Shown here: piece by piece, positions 33,621 to 42,067 of the stretch | Layout of the letters: each line of letters starts with the position of its first letter | Numbering within the stretch: the stretch's first letter is position 1 | Translations under genes and position numbers: made by a program | Origin: Lentilactobacillus kisonensis DSM 19906 = JCM 15041 | Lineage (GTDB): Bacteria; Bacillota; Bacilli; Lactobacillales; Lactobacillaceae | Assembly (NCBI RefSeq): GCF_001434135.1 | Contig: NZ_AZEB01000003.1 | Coordinates: forward strand, 100,630 to 164,629 | Length of the DNA: 64,000 nucleotides | Direction: 5' to 3' | The notes under the pieces: model-generated | Told to the model about the DNA's origin: nothing | Database searches by the model: none | Seen by the model: the letters and a program-made list of their open reading frames with translations, nothing else

Positions 33621-33683
33621 GTTTTGATAACACAACGTCAGTATACTAAATTTTCCGCATTAATTACTGTCGTTTTGATAACA
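33621..33683. promoter_or_regulatory. Direct-repeat pair GTTTTGATAACA between divergent genes
   Basis: The 12-mer occurs at 33621-33632 and 33672-33683, 51 bases apart (about five helical turns). It lies between the starts of sfsA and the DUF308 gene and flanks a TATACT on the minus strand. Looks like a paired operator; the regulator is unknown. Confidence 0.4.
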
Positions 33684-33726
33684 TTACTCGTATTATTAAG
33701 ATAGTAATTATGTTGGGGGAATGAAA

Positions 33727-34260
33727 ATGTACTCATTTATTAGTCGTATCCGAAATTATATTTGGCTCAAAAGTATCGCCTACATCATTTTTGGCTTACT
33801 ATTCTTGTTTGAGCCGCACGAAACGCTCAACCTCTTTATCAATATATTGGCCATCTTCTTTGCCGTCTTTGGGATTATCAACTTACTCTCTGGTTGGCGG
33901 CAACGATCCCGTGATGATGTCACGAGCTATAGCTTAACAATGGGCGTCTCCCAGCTAATCATTGCCCTCATCATTTGGGTGTTTGCAAAGCCATTGCTGG
34001 CATTTCTACCGTTTATTGTCGGCTTAACCCTTGTGATCATGGGAATTTCCAAAACGGTCGATGGGATGCAGCAACACCGGCAATATGTGAACGTCTCACC
34101 ATTTCCGAATAACCTTTACGGAATTCTCTTGGCTTTAGTGGGGATTTTGCTGATGTTTAACCCATTTAGTACCGTCCTAGTCGTCTTACAATTCTTCGGC
34201 GCAACCCTTGTGGTGATGTCCATCATGGATATCGTGATGGCATGGCGCTGGAGCCATTAA
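33727..34260 (+). CDS. DUF308/HdeD-like membrane protein
   Basis: 177 residues with six membrane segments in three pairs, the HdeD/DUF308 pattern (AYIIFGLLFLFEP, then AVFGIINLLSGWRQR). The family is linked to acid stress in enterobacteria; its role in lactobacilli is unknown. I choose the ATG at 33727, eight bases after GGGGG; the ATG at 33721 is only two bases from it. Followed by a shared terminator. Confidence 0.82.
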   Translation: MYSFISRIRNYIWLKSIAYIIFGLLFLFEPHETLNLFINILAIFFAVFGIINLLSGWRQRSRDDVTSYSLTMGVSQLIIALIIWVFAKPLLAFLPFIVGLTLVIMGISKTVDGMQQHRQYVNVSPFPNNLYGILLALVGILLMFNPFSTVLVVLQFFGATLVVMSIMDIVMAWRWSH

Positions 34261-34286
34261 TGATCAGAACTTGAATAGAACAGTTT

Positions 34287-34323
34287 AGGCGCAACTTCCA
34301 CAAAATCTAGTGAAGTTGCGCCT
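34287..34323. terminator. Bidirectional terminator
   Basis: AGGCGCAACTTC and GAAGTTGCGCCT, a perfect 12-bp stem between two converging genes. Confidence 0.9.
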
Positions 34324-34336
34324 ATTTAATACCATT

Positions 34337-34963
34337 TTATCCTTTTTTCAATGCTTCAATGAGCTGCTCACGATTAGCTCGCATCGTATAGGCCGGCGTC
34401 CCATTCTGGAACCGAAAGCCCTCACGCAACGGACCAGCATCGTAGACATCAAAACCAAATTGATCAATTAATGTCGCAACAGCCATCTTAGCAGCTGCAT
34501 TATTGCCAGCAATTGGCAATGTTCGCCGGTTAGGATCTTCCTTTGGTAATGCAGTTGAAATTAAGTCCCCAGCAAAAATCGAATTGAAGGCCTTCACGAC
34601 TTTTGAATCTGGCAGATGAGCTTGTAGAAGTTCGCTAGTAGTTGTCTTACCACTATCCAAATCTGCAATATGACCATCCCTTGCCGGGTAATAATTCATT
34701 GTATCGATCACAACTTTTCCCTCAAGTGGTTCAACCGGAACCGTTTGATAATTCTTTAATGGAATTGTCACGACAACCAAGTCACCCTCTGTCGCGGCAC
34801 CCTTAGCCCACGCAGCTTTAGCATGCGGTCCCAATTCGGCCACCAAATCTGCCAATGTTTCGGGATCCCTTGAATTACTAATAATCACGTCATCGCCATT
34901 TTTGATGGCTAGTCGAGCTAAATTACTGCCAATGTGGCCAGCACCAATTAATCCAATTTTCAT
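34337..34963 (-). CDS. NADP-dependent F420 reductase-like (NADPH oxidoreductase) protein
   Basis: 208 residues. N-terminal Rossmann fold with GLIGAGHIGSNLARLA and an NADP-type loop NSRDPETL. VVTIPLKNYQTVP and VIDTMNYYPARDG match the F420:NADP oxidoreductase-like family, which in organisms without F420 acts as NADP-dependent reductase on unknown substrates. SD AAGGGAAG. No linked pathway. Confidence 0.85.
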   Translation of the reverse strand: MKIGLIGAGHIGSNLARLAIKNGDDVIISNSRDPETLADLVAELGPHAKAAWAKGAATEGDLVVVTIPLKNYQTVPVEPLEGKVVIDTMNYYPARDGHIADLDSGKTTTSELLQAHLPDSKVVKAFNSIFAGDLISTALPKEDPNRRTLPIAGNNAAAKMAVATLIDQFGFDVYDAGPLREGFRFQNGTPAYTMRANREQLIEALKKG

Positions 34964-35516
34964 TGCAATACTTCCCTTCTTTCATGAACATCACTACAAT
35001 GCTAAGACTAAAAGATTTCCCTAGTTGGTTTCAAGCAAAGTGTCCTTTAATTTCAGTATGACTATCGTTGATCATATTGTTTAGTATTTCACAATAGTTT
35101 ATAATAAAGATGTGGCGATCTGATTTTTGTGCTAATCGCACTATTTTCTAGTCAAGTTTTAAAGTGACACCTATTATCTGTTATTTGATTACCAAGCGGG
35201 GATCCTATATAGTTCGAGAATTCTGAGGGGATTCTGGAAAAATTTACTAGATTCTACTAATTCAGTTTAAAGTTATCATAATGTGTGTGCACGGTGGTAA
35301 ATAATCGACCAAATTTAAACTAGCCTGATCGAGATCTCCAATTACCGATATACCACTTAAAGGTGTTATCGCAAAGTGATACTTTCTTTTCAGAGCTAGC
35401 GGCCACATATTCTGTTACTAAAATACCAATTACTCGTTTTATTTTACATCGATGCCAATATGATAAGCGTGGTTAGCGCATCCGTCCACATAAACTGGGA
35501 GATGATCCCAAAATTT

Positions 35517-35568
35517 AATAGAGCTGCACAGTCATTCTTGAATTTAGAATGATTGTGCAGCTCTATTA
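35517..35568. repeat. Isolated 23-bp hairpin in a 745-bp gene-free gap
   Basis: TAATAGAGCTGCACAGTCAT and its complement form a 23-bp stem with one mismatch and a 6-base loop. The gap 34964-35709 otherwise shows no credible gene; a 60-codon frame at 35444-35626 only reads through this hairpin. It may be a terminator of a lost gene, an untranslated RNA or the end of a mobile element. Confidence 0.55.
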
Positions 35569-35709
35569 GTTGGCAAAGACATGCCATTTCACCATAGTGC
35601 GTATCTAAATAATTAATAATCCCCACGTAGAACCTTTAGATAGACACTATGATTGTGTTACGATACCGACTGATTTGTTTCACGTGTAACATTTTGAATC
35701 CAAAGGCAA

Positions 35710-36858
35710 TTACTTCGTCAACGTTTTCTCAATCAACCGGCCAATATTTTCTGCCACTTGAGCAACATCATGAGTTGCCGTATTCAGTGCTTCTGGTAGT
35801 GTTTTTACGCCAGCGACACTGGTAAAGATTGCGTCAATCGATTTCTCAGAATATAGTTCACTAATTCCGTCACCGACGCTACCAGCAATTACAATCACGG
35901 GTGCCTTTGGCGCAACTTGTTTGGTTGCCAGAGCAACACCATAGGGGGTCTTTCCAAATTTAGTCTGAAAGTCAATTCCCCCTTCACCAGTAAAGACAAA
36001 ATCGGCACCAGCTGCCTTCTGCTTTAAGCCACTATACTCAACCACAATATCAACCCCTTTTTCCATGGTTGAATTGGTGAAGGCGAGTAACCCAGCGCCA
36101 AGGCCGCCAGCAGCTCCTGCCCCAGCATAGTTAGCCAAATCTTTGCCAAGATCGGCCTTAATAACGGCAGCATAATGCTGTAAATTGCTATCCAAGGTCT
36201 CGACCATCTCCGGTGTAGCTCCCTTTTGCGGTCCAAAAACGGCAGAAGCGCCGTCCTTGCCTACTAATGGGTTCGTCACATCAGAAGCAATCAAAATCTC
36301 TAAGTCTTTGATTCGCGGATCTATTTTAGATGTATCGATTCGCTCAAGCTGATCAAGTTGACCACCACCAACTTGAATCTGATTACCAGCTGAATCTAGT
36401 AAGCGAGCGCCAATTGCTTGAGCCATCCCGGCGCCACCATCGTTAGTCGCACTACCGCCAATTCCTAAAATCAGCTTTGAAATTCCTTGGTCCAAAGCCT
36501 TAAGAATTAACTCACCCGTTCCATAAGTGGTCGTGATTAATGGATTTCGGGTCTGTTCATTGACAAATTGAATGCCACTGGCTTGTGACATTTCGATGAC
36601 ACCGGTCTTACCATCACCGAGGATACCGTACTTAGCATCAACCTGATTTCCAAGTGGCCCAGTCACTTTTTCGGTAATTAGGTTCCCCCGGGTTGCATCA
36701 ACAAGAGATTGAACCGTCCCTTCGCCACCATCGGCCATTGGGACCAAGGTAAAATCAGCGTCTGGATATACCCGGGCAAGCCCAGTCTTCATCGCTTCAG
36801 CGGCTTGCTTAGCGGTCAAGCCTCCTTTAAATGAATCGGGTGCAATTACAAATTTCAT
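35710..36858 (-). CDS. glxK: Glycerate kinase
   Basis: Phosphorylates glycerate to phosphoglycerate, feeding lower glycolysis. 382 residues; the N-terminus IAPDSFKGGLTAKQAAEAM, then PMADGGEGTVQSLVDATRG and GIGGSATNDGGAGMAQALG-type motifs are diagnostic for the GarK/GlxK family. SD AGGAGG before the ATG. It follows the GntP-type permease in the same direction, with four tandem palindromes (520 bp) between them. The pair reads as a glycerate uptake and use module; the D-hydroxyacid dehydrogenase at 12 kb may connect. Confidence 0.94.
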   Translation of the reverse strand: MKFVIAPDSFKGGLTAKQAAEAMKTGLARVYPDADFTLVPMADGGEGTVQSLVDATRGNLITEKVTGPLGNQVDAKYGILGDGKTGVIEMSQASGIQFVNEQTRNPLITTTYGTGELILKALDQGISKLILGIGGSATNDGGAGMAQAIGARLLDSAGNQIQVGGGQLDQLERIDTSKIDPRIKDLEILIASDVTNPLVGKDGASAVFGPQKGATPEMVETLDSNLQHYAAVIKADLGKDLANYAGAGAAGGLGAGLLAFTNSTMEKGVDIVVEYSGLKQKAAGADFVFTGEGGIDFQTKFGKTPYGVALATKQVAPKAPVIVIAGSVGDGISELYSEKSIDAIFTSVAGVKTLPEALNTATHDVAQVAENIGRLIEKTLTK

Positions 36859-36882
36859 AGCATGTTATCCTCCTAAAAATAA

Positions 36883-37000
36883 GTGAGTGGATCCAGGCGG
36901 TTAGAAACCGGAGTATAAGTCTCCTTAGACAGAAATTCCTGGGCTTGGAATTTTTGACCGAGGTGCTTATACGCAGGTTTCTGCCTGGAGGAGCTGTCCT
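36883..37000 (-). repeat. Intergenic palindrome, copy q (type I)
   Basis: Outer stem CCAGGC/GCCTGG. Flanked on both sides by TCCTAAAAATAAGTGAG, i.e. the bases beside the glycerate kinase SD are repeated between copies q and r. GTGAG end 24 bases from the start codon. Confidence 0.92.
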
Positions 37001-37008
37001 AAAAATAA

Positions 37009-37128
37009 GTGAGCGGAGCAAAGCGTTTAGAAACTGGAATATAAGTCTCCTCTAACAGAAATCCCTGGTCTTTGGGGATTTTTGTTAGAGGTGCTTATGT
37101 GGAAGTTTCTGCTTTGCGCAGCTGTCCT
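37009..37128 (-). repeat. Intergenic palindrome, copy r (type I)
   Basis: Second of four tandem copies. Outer stem CAAAGC/GCTTTG; apical arm CTAACAGAAATCCC with GGGATTTTTGTTAG. Confidence 0.92.
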
Positions 37129-37133
37129 AATAA

Positions 37134-37251
37134 GTGAGCGGAACAAAGCGCCTAGAGATCGGAACGTAAGTCTCCTCTATCGGAAATTCCTGGTTTTGGA
37201 ATTTTTGGTAGAGGTGCTTACGTGCAGATTTCTGCTTTGTGCAGCTGTCCT
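37134..37251 (-). repeat. Intergenic palindrome, copy s (type I)
   Basis: Third of four. Apical arm CTATCGGAAATTCC with GGAATTTTTGGTAG. Confidence 0.92.
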
Positions 37252-37259
37252 AAAAACAA

Positions 37260-37377
37260 GTGAGCGGAGTCAGGCGATTAGAAACTGGAGTGTAAGTCTC
37301 CTTTGAGGGAAATTCCTGGTTTTGGAATTTTTCTCAGAGGTGCTTACATGCAAGTTTCTGCCTGACGAAGCTGTCCT
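37260..37377 (-). repeat. Intergenic palindrome, copy t (type I)
   Basis: Fourth of four. Outer stem TCAGGC/GCCTGA as in copy h. Ends six bases after the permease stop. Confidence 0.92.
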
Positions 37378-37383
37378 AGCTCA

Positions 37384-38682
37384 TTAGAAAAATCCGTACA
37401 TAACCGTTGCAACGATCGTCATTGATAACCCAACCATTGATTCGTAAACGATCGAACGAGAGCGTTCCTTAATTTCCATGTGCATTGCGTTAGCAGTAAC
37501 GTGGAAATAATTTCCATGAGGCAAATGATCAATAACGGTTGCTCCTGTATGAACCATGGCAGCAGCTGCTAATGGACTCACGCCAAAGCCTAAAATTGCT
37601 TTACTGAACGAACCAGTTGCCAAAATAACGCCGGTTGAAGTTGATGCCGCTGCGGCAGCCATCAGAATTCCAGAAATTGGCGCTAAGAAGACTCCAGAAA
37701 CGTGGCTGACCTTAATTAAACTAATAATTTCAGTTGGTAGGCTCGACGATGTAATTAAAGCCCCAATCATACCAGCTCCCAGTAAAATCATCACCACGTC
37801 AGTCATCCGAGAAATGCCGGCCTGAGCATATGCTTTGAGATGAACACCCTTACGCATTGCCAAGGCACCAACAACAGCGGCAATTGGCAGCACGTACATT
37901 GCATCCAGATTCAACTTGGTTAACACATCAATGTGAAAAATTGACCCAATTGGGTTTAATAAAAGTAAAACAATAGCAAGAACTGGTGTTACCAATGATG
38001 ATCCCAGTGATGGCAAATCTTTCACGTTCGTCTCCTGGGTTAAATTAGCTAAATCGGCATCTAAAACTTTAGATCCCTTATTTTTGAGTAATGATGCCAC
38101 TAAGACCGCAACGATTAAACCAACAACAGCCGGAATGAAGTCAGCAATCATCACTTGACTCAGTTCCAGACCGAAGCCTTTCGCCGCCGCAATCGTGTTT
38201 GGATTAGGCGAAATGACGTTTCCGGCCTTTCCACCACCAGACAAGGCAACTAACAAGGCCAATTTAGAAATATGCATCCGTTCGCCAACTTCCAGGGCAA
38301 TTGGGGCAACGATTAAAACCGCCACTGGAATGAAGACCCCCACACCGGTGATAACCATTGTCGCAAACGCAAGACTGAACAGGGCCAAGCGATCACCTAA
38401 CTTATTAACAATCGCCCGGGCAATCGTGTCGGCCGCACCGGATTCCATCATGACACCGGCTAGCATCCCAGCAGCGATTACCCGTAGGATCGTCCCAATG
38501 ACACTCTGAGATCCCTGAATCAATACGTTAATGGTCTGAACCAGATTGCCACCACCGATTAAGCAGCCCACAATGGCTCCCAACATCAGCGAATAAACCG
38601 GATTCAATTTCCATAAAATTAAAATAATAGCAAGGGCTAAGCCAATCAAGGCAGCCCACCAAGGTAAGATTAATGCTCCCAT
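37384..38682 (-). CDS. GntP-family permease (gluconate/glycerate:H+ symporter)
   Basis: 432 residues, 12-14 membrane segments, in the gluconate permease family: ISPNPNTIAAAKGFGLELSQ and AAAASTSTGVILATGSFSKA are conserved family loops, and HTGATVIDHLPHGNYFH is typical of the C-terminal part. Neighbouring glycerate kinase makes glycerate the likeliest substrate. SD AGGAGGAAAG. A cre-like site lies 130 bases upstream, so carbon repression is likely. Confidence 0.9.
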   Translation of the reverse strand: MGALILPWWAALIGLALAIILILWKLNPVYSLMLGAIVGCLIGGGNLVQTINVLIQGSQSVIGTILRVIAAGMLAGVMMESGAADTIARAIVNKLGDRLALFSLAFATMVITGVGVFIPVAVLIVAPIALEVGERMHISKLALLVALSGGGKAGNVISPNPNTIAAAKGFGLELSQVMIADFIPAVVGLIVAVLVASLLKNKGSKVLDADLANLTQETNVKDLPSLGSSLVTPVLAIVLLLLNPIGSIFHIDVLTKLNLDAMYVLPIAAVVGALAMRKGVHLKAYAQAGISRMTDVVMILLGAGMIGALITSSSLPTEIISLIKVSHVSGVFLAPISGILMAAAAASTSTGVILATGSFSKAILGFGVSPLAAAAMVHTGATVIDHLPHGNYFHVTANAMHMEIKERSRSIVYESMVGLSMTIVATVMYGFF

Positions 38683-38813
38683 ACTTTCCTCCTAAATATA
38701 TTTTTATCATTCTATACCAATTTGAAATTATTTCGATAACCACCCCCAAGAAGAGCTTGCAAAACGTGAATTAATCCGTAATCGAAAAACTATACCAGTA
38801 GTATACACAATTT

Positions 38814-38827
38814 TGTAAGCGAATTCA
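38814..38827 (+). promoter_or_regulatory. cre-like site upstream of the GntP permease
   Basis: TGTAAGCGAATTCA fits TGNAANCGNNNNCA. The interval 38683-39058 otherwise has only a terminator (38999) and an 18-base repeat (38883-38900, GCTTTGAAGATTGCTCAC). Confidence 0.5.
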
Positions 38828-38998
38828 CATTACTTTTTGTGCATATTTTTAACTTTTTAGATTACAAATGCAAGCAAACAGCGCTTTGAAGATTGCTCAC
38901 ATTTTTTCATTCTACCATAACCCCATTGATTTGTTAGTTATTATGTAAAAAACTTTCATAATCAACTTTAACCACCGGAATCCTAAACCATATTAAAA

Positions 38999-39035
38999 AC
39001 CGTTCATCGGGTTATCAAGATTCCCCTGAACGGTT
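38999..39035 (-). terminator. Terminator after the YitT gene
   Basis: AACCGTTCA pairs with TGAACGGTT; on the minus strand the stem is followed by a run of T. Confidence 0.7.
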
Positions 39036-39058
39036 AACTTTCGAACTATTTAATTGAA

Positions 39059-39883
39059 TTAAAGTAGCTTGCTTATTGCGGTCCCCTTCACACTCCGAAC
39101 ATTATCGATCACCACGAACGCCTTGGGATCAATGCTAGAAATTACCGGGACGATTTCCGCCACTTGCTTGTCCGTACAAATCACGTAAATCATTGGCCGC
39201 TTTTCTTGGTGATAGTAACCTTCTGCGTTAATCAAGGTAATCCCTTGATTCAGAATTCGTGACAGTTCAGCGGTCATTTCGGTCGTCTGATCTGAAATAA
39301 TCGTCACGGCCTTTTTCGCACCAAACCTCGATAGAAAATTATTTAAAACAACTGCGGATACCGCTAATTCAACAATTGTCAGTAACATATTTTGCAGCCC
39401 AATGATTAGGACCGACGGAATTGCCACCATCAAATCAAATAGTAACATTGCCGACCCATTTTGCATGCCAAAGTAACGATTAACGATTCTTGCCAGAATG
39501 GTACTCCCGGCAATCGTGCCCTCGCCGCGGAAAATGATCCCCATCGCAATTCCCATTAAAACGCCACCGAAAATTGCTGGAATAATGGTTTGATCCGTGT
39601 GATAGTGCAAGAGAGGTGGCAATTTTAAGAAAATTGAAATCCAAAGAACCGCCCAGGCTGAGTACCAAACCGTCTGTTTTTCAAGGAACCGAAAACCCAC
39701 CAGCATTAAGAGACCGTTAAGAACAAAATTTGTGTAGGCTGGGGAAATATGTAACGCATAGTAACCAATTGTCGTCAGGCCGGTTACGCCACCCTCCCCA
39801 ATCTGATGAGGAATCAAGAAATCGTTGATTGCAATAGCGTAAATAAACGCCCCCACAATGATTTGCAGCCCATTTCGACTCAT
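39059..39883 (-). CDS. YitT-family membrane protein (DUF161/DUF2179)
   Basis: 274 residues: five or six membrane segments (VGAFIYAIAINDFLIPHQIGEGGVTG, a hallmark start) and a C-terminal cytoplasmic DUF2179 domain (about 190-270). Function unknown in the family. The ATG at 39883 has no close SD; AGGAGG lies at 39917-39912, 28 bases upstream, and seven bases after it an in-frame ATC (39904) could be a non-standard start adding seven residues. The true start is therefore uncertain. Confidence 0.88.
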   Translation of the reverse strand: MSRNGLQIIVGAFIYAIAINDFLIPHQIGEGGVTGLTTIGYYALHISPAYTNFVLNGLLMLVGFRFLEKQTVWYSAWAVLWISIFLKLPPLLHYHTDQTIIPAIFGGVLMGIAMGIIFRGEGTIAGSTILARIVNRYFGMQNGSAMLLFDLMVAIPSVLIIGLQNMLLTIVELAVSAVVLNNFLSRFGAKKAVTIISDQTTEMTAELSRILNQGITLINAEGYYHQEKRPMIYVICTDKQVAEIVPVISSIDPKAFVVIDNVRSVKGTAISKLL

Positions 39884-39941
39884 TAATTTTACTTTCGAAT
39901 TGATGTGAACACCTCCTTATTAGTTCATTGTACCGCTTACT

Positions 39942-39959
39942 GCTTTGAAGATTGCTCAC
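39942..39959 (-). repeat. Second copy of an 18-base motif, possible palindrome end
   Basis: GCTTTGAAGATTGCTCAC is identical to 38883-38900. Read on the minus strand, GTGAGC...CAAAGC resembles the outer end of the palindrome family with its middle altered. Confidence 0.35.
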
Positions 39960-40013
39960 CCACAGCTGGTACAAATGTGTCTTTCTGGTCGACCATTGTA
40001 GAAACAGACTATG

Positions 40014-40086
40014 CAAGGCAGGAGACGCCACCAGACACAGCTGCAGCAAACATTCCCAGCGTTTCTAACTGCTTGGTTCCGCATCA
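40014..40086 (+). repeat. Decayed palindrome remnant x at the end of a crcB gene
   Basis: GCGTTTCTAACTGCTTGGTTCC, preceded by ACAGCTGCAGC, resembles the right arm of the family. On the minus strand its last bases (GTGATGCGG) contain the crcB stop codon, the same placement as copies j and k. Confidence 0.45.
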
Positions 40087-40452
40087 CACATGCATCCCTA
40101 GCCAAATACCAATTGCTGCCGCGCCAATTCCAACCATCACCGTCCCTATCCAGTATACGGCCGCTATTAGGAACCGTTTATTTCGCAAAAGTACAAACGT
40201 GTCGGTCGTGAACGTCGAAAAAGTCGTCAACCCACCACATAAGCCAGTCAACAAAAAGGCACTTAACCTACTGGTAATTAACATTCCCGTTAGGATCCCG
40301 GCGATTAATGAGCCGATGCTATTAATAATTGCTGTTGAATAAGGAATAATCCGAGAAACCCGCTTTCCCAATACCGTTAGTTCATATCTCAAGATGGCAC
40401 CAATTCCTGCTCCCAAGGCAACGTGAAGAATTATCATTCTCTCACCCGCCAT
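40084..40452 (-). CDS. crcB2: Fluoride channel CrcB/Fluc, second subunit
   Basis: 122 residues, four membrane segments. LTGLCGGLTTFSTFTTDTF holds the conserved central GxxTTFSTF motif of the fluoride pore. Exports toxic F- as a dual-topology or heterodimeric channel. Its start overlaps the preceding crcB by 19 bases, so the two are co-translated and probably form a heterodimer. The stop codon lies in a palindrome remnant. Confidence 0.93.
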   Translation of the reverse strand: MAGERMIILHVALGAGIGAILRYELTVLGKRVSRIIPYSTAIINSIGSLIAGILTGMLITSRLSAFLLTGLCGGLTTFSTFTTDTFVLLRNKRFLIAAVYWIGTVMVGIGAAAIGIWLGMHV

Positions 40453-40856
40453 TTAATGAGCTGAACCGCTCCAAATCCAAGTATCGCCATCAGCATGCCG
40501 CCAAATAAATTTGCTGCTAGAAACCCAATTGCGGTCAGGCTATCAGTCTGAATTGTCTGGACAAACTGAACCGTAAACGTTGAAAACGTCGTAAACGCCC
40601 CAATTATCCCCGTTCCGAGCCCCAAGATAATCCACTCTGGAAAGGCAAAATGTAAATCTAATCCGTAAATTGTAAATACTAACAAAAAGCAACCGACTAG
40701 ATTAACAGTAGTTGTCGCCAGCAGTGAATGACCGTCGTTAAGCCAAATACCAACCTCATACCTGCCAACACCACCGATCATCCCACCCATAAAAACCGAG
40801 AGGAACTGGCCCACTCGATACCAATCATATCGTTTCATTACTTTCTCCTTTACCAA
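40434..40856 (-). CDS. crcB1: Fluoride channel CrcB/Fluc, first subunit
   Basis: 140 residues with four membrane segments and the motif GIIGAFTTFSTFTVQF. Paralogous to the overlapping downstream gene; Gram-positives often encode two Fluc chains. SD AAGGAGAAAG before the ATG. I looked for a fluoride riboswitch in 40857-40960 and did not find a convincing one. Confidence 0.93.
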   Translation of the reverse strand: MVKEKVMKRYDWYRVGQFLSVFMGGMIGGVGRYEVGIWLNDGHSLLATTTVNLVGCFLLVFTIYGLDLHFAFPEWIILGLGTGIIGAFTTFSTFTVQFVQTIQTDSLTAIGFLAANLFGGMLMAILGFGAVQLIKWRVRE

Positions 40857-40927
40857 AAGTCCATCTCACCAGTATAAAGGAGATCCGCTGAATTTTCAGC
40901 CAGGGTTTTCGCGTTTCCAATTCTCTT

Positions 40928-40956
40928 TTGCCTAACCTCCACCACTGAAATATAAT
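40928..40956 (+). promoter_or_regulatory. Promoter of the YdcF/VanZ pair
   Basis: TTGCCT (40928-40933), 17-base spacer, TATAAT (40951-40956). Confidence 0.6.
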
Positions 40957-40976
40957 GGTATAAAGGGGTGTTTACT

Positions 40977-42038
40977 TTGACCGTCATACTAATTCCAACC
41001 CTCATCATCTTATTTTTGCTGGGGGGAACCTTATGTACTTATTTAATCCGTAACCGCAATTCATCGCTGCTTGGTTGGCTGGTAAACTTATCACTGATCA
41101 CACTGTTGATCTTGCTAGTTCAATTGATTTCAATTTTTAATAACGTAACGCTTGGGATTATCGTTGGCATCATCATTGCGGTAATTGGGCTACTCATTTT
41201 TCTTGGCCTCACGCTCAGCTTTATTTTTTTATTCGCCAATGCCATTATTGTTTGGCGGCGTGAAGGGTATAGTCTGAGTAGCTCGTTGACACTGATTGTT
41301 GGGATCGGCGTCATCTTAGTTGATATTTTCGTTTTCTTCAACCCAATTCACGCGCCAGCACCGCTGCAAACATTTATTAGCACCTTTCTAACAATGATTA
41401 TTTTCTACATTTTATTGACTGTTTGGAATACCATCACATCAATAATCGTTTACCAATGGTACTTTCCCAAGAAGGATAAAGATTACATCATTGTCTTGGG
41501 CAGCGGCTTAATCGATGGTTACAAAGTTGGCCGCTTGCTGGGAAACCGAATCAATACAGCCATCGATTTCTATCACCAACAACTTAAAAGTACTCACAAA
41601 CGGGCTAAACTACTCTTCTCGGGTGGCCAGGGCGGCGATGAAAAGTTGCCTGAAAGTGTTGCAATGCAAAGGTATGCCATCGACCACGGGGTCCCAGAAA
41701 CTGATACATTGGTTGAGGATCGATCAGTTAATACAAATCAGAACATGCAATTTTCCGCGCAAGTAATTCAGCAGGATGGTGGCTCTAAACAAAGTAAAAA
41801 AATTTTTGTCACTAATAACTACCATACTTTACGGGCAGGAATTCTTGCTCACAAGCAAAAAATGGCCGCCTATGGGTTAGGCGCCCCGACACCATTTTAC
41901 TTCTTACCCAATGCTATTATTCGAGAATACTTAGCCCTTTTCGTTATGCACAAATGGTTTCATACTGTGATGTTTGGCCTCATGTTTGCTCTATCAGTTG
42001 CTTTAGGCATCGTGACGCTCATCACCCAAGGGCATTAA
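40977..42038 (+). CDS. YdcF-family (DUF218) membrane protein
   Basis: 353 residues from the TTG at 40977 (AAAGGGG nine bases upstream; the GTG at 40968 overlaps that SD). Five membrane segments fill the first 165 residues, then a DUF218/ElyC-SanA-YdcF domain: DYIIVLGSGLIDGYKVGRLL, LLFSGGQGGDEKLPES, VNTNQNMQFSA and KIFVTNNYHTLRAG are its four conserved blocks. A final membrane segment follows. The family is tied to envelope maintenance, activity unknown. Forms an operon with the VanZ-RDD gene 29 bases downstream. Confidence 0.88.
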   Translation: MTVILIPTLIILFLLGGTLCTYLIRNRNSSLLGWLVNLSLITLLILLVQLISIFNNVTLGIIVGIIIAVIGLLIFLGLTLSFIFLFANAIIVWRREGYSLSSSLTLIVGIGVILVDIFVFFNPIHAPAPLQTFISTFLTMIIFYILLTVWNTITSIIVYQWYFPKKDKDYIIVLGSGLIDGYKVGRLLGNRINTAIDFYHQQLKSTHKRAKLLFSGGQGGDEKLPESVAMQRYAIDHGVPETDTLVEDRSVNTNQNMQFSAQVIQQDGGSKQSKKIFVTNNYHTLRAGILAHKQKMAAYGLGAPTPFYFLPNAIIREYLALFVMHKWFHTVMFGLMFALSVALGIVTLITQGH

Positions 42039-42067
42039 TCAAAACTAATTCTATTTAGGAGAACTTC

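Noticed and set aside
35444..35626. 60-codon minus-strand ORF in the gap
   Set aside because: Crosses the 23-bp hairpin and shows no SD or family resemblance.
5369..37306. CRISPR array
   Set aside because: Tandem copies are ~118-bp palindromes with 5-8 base gaps; there are no spacers of uniform length and no cas genes.
39905..40342. Plus-strand ORF opposite crcB2
   Set aside because: Low-complexity shadow antisense to a convincing crcB gene; no SD.
40857..40960. Fluoride riboswitch before the crcB pair
   Set aside because: Could not find the GGNGATGG and pseudoknot pattern; only an ordinary leader is visible.
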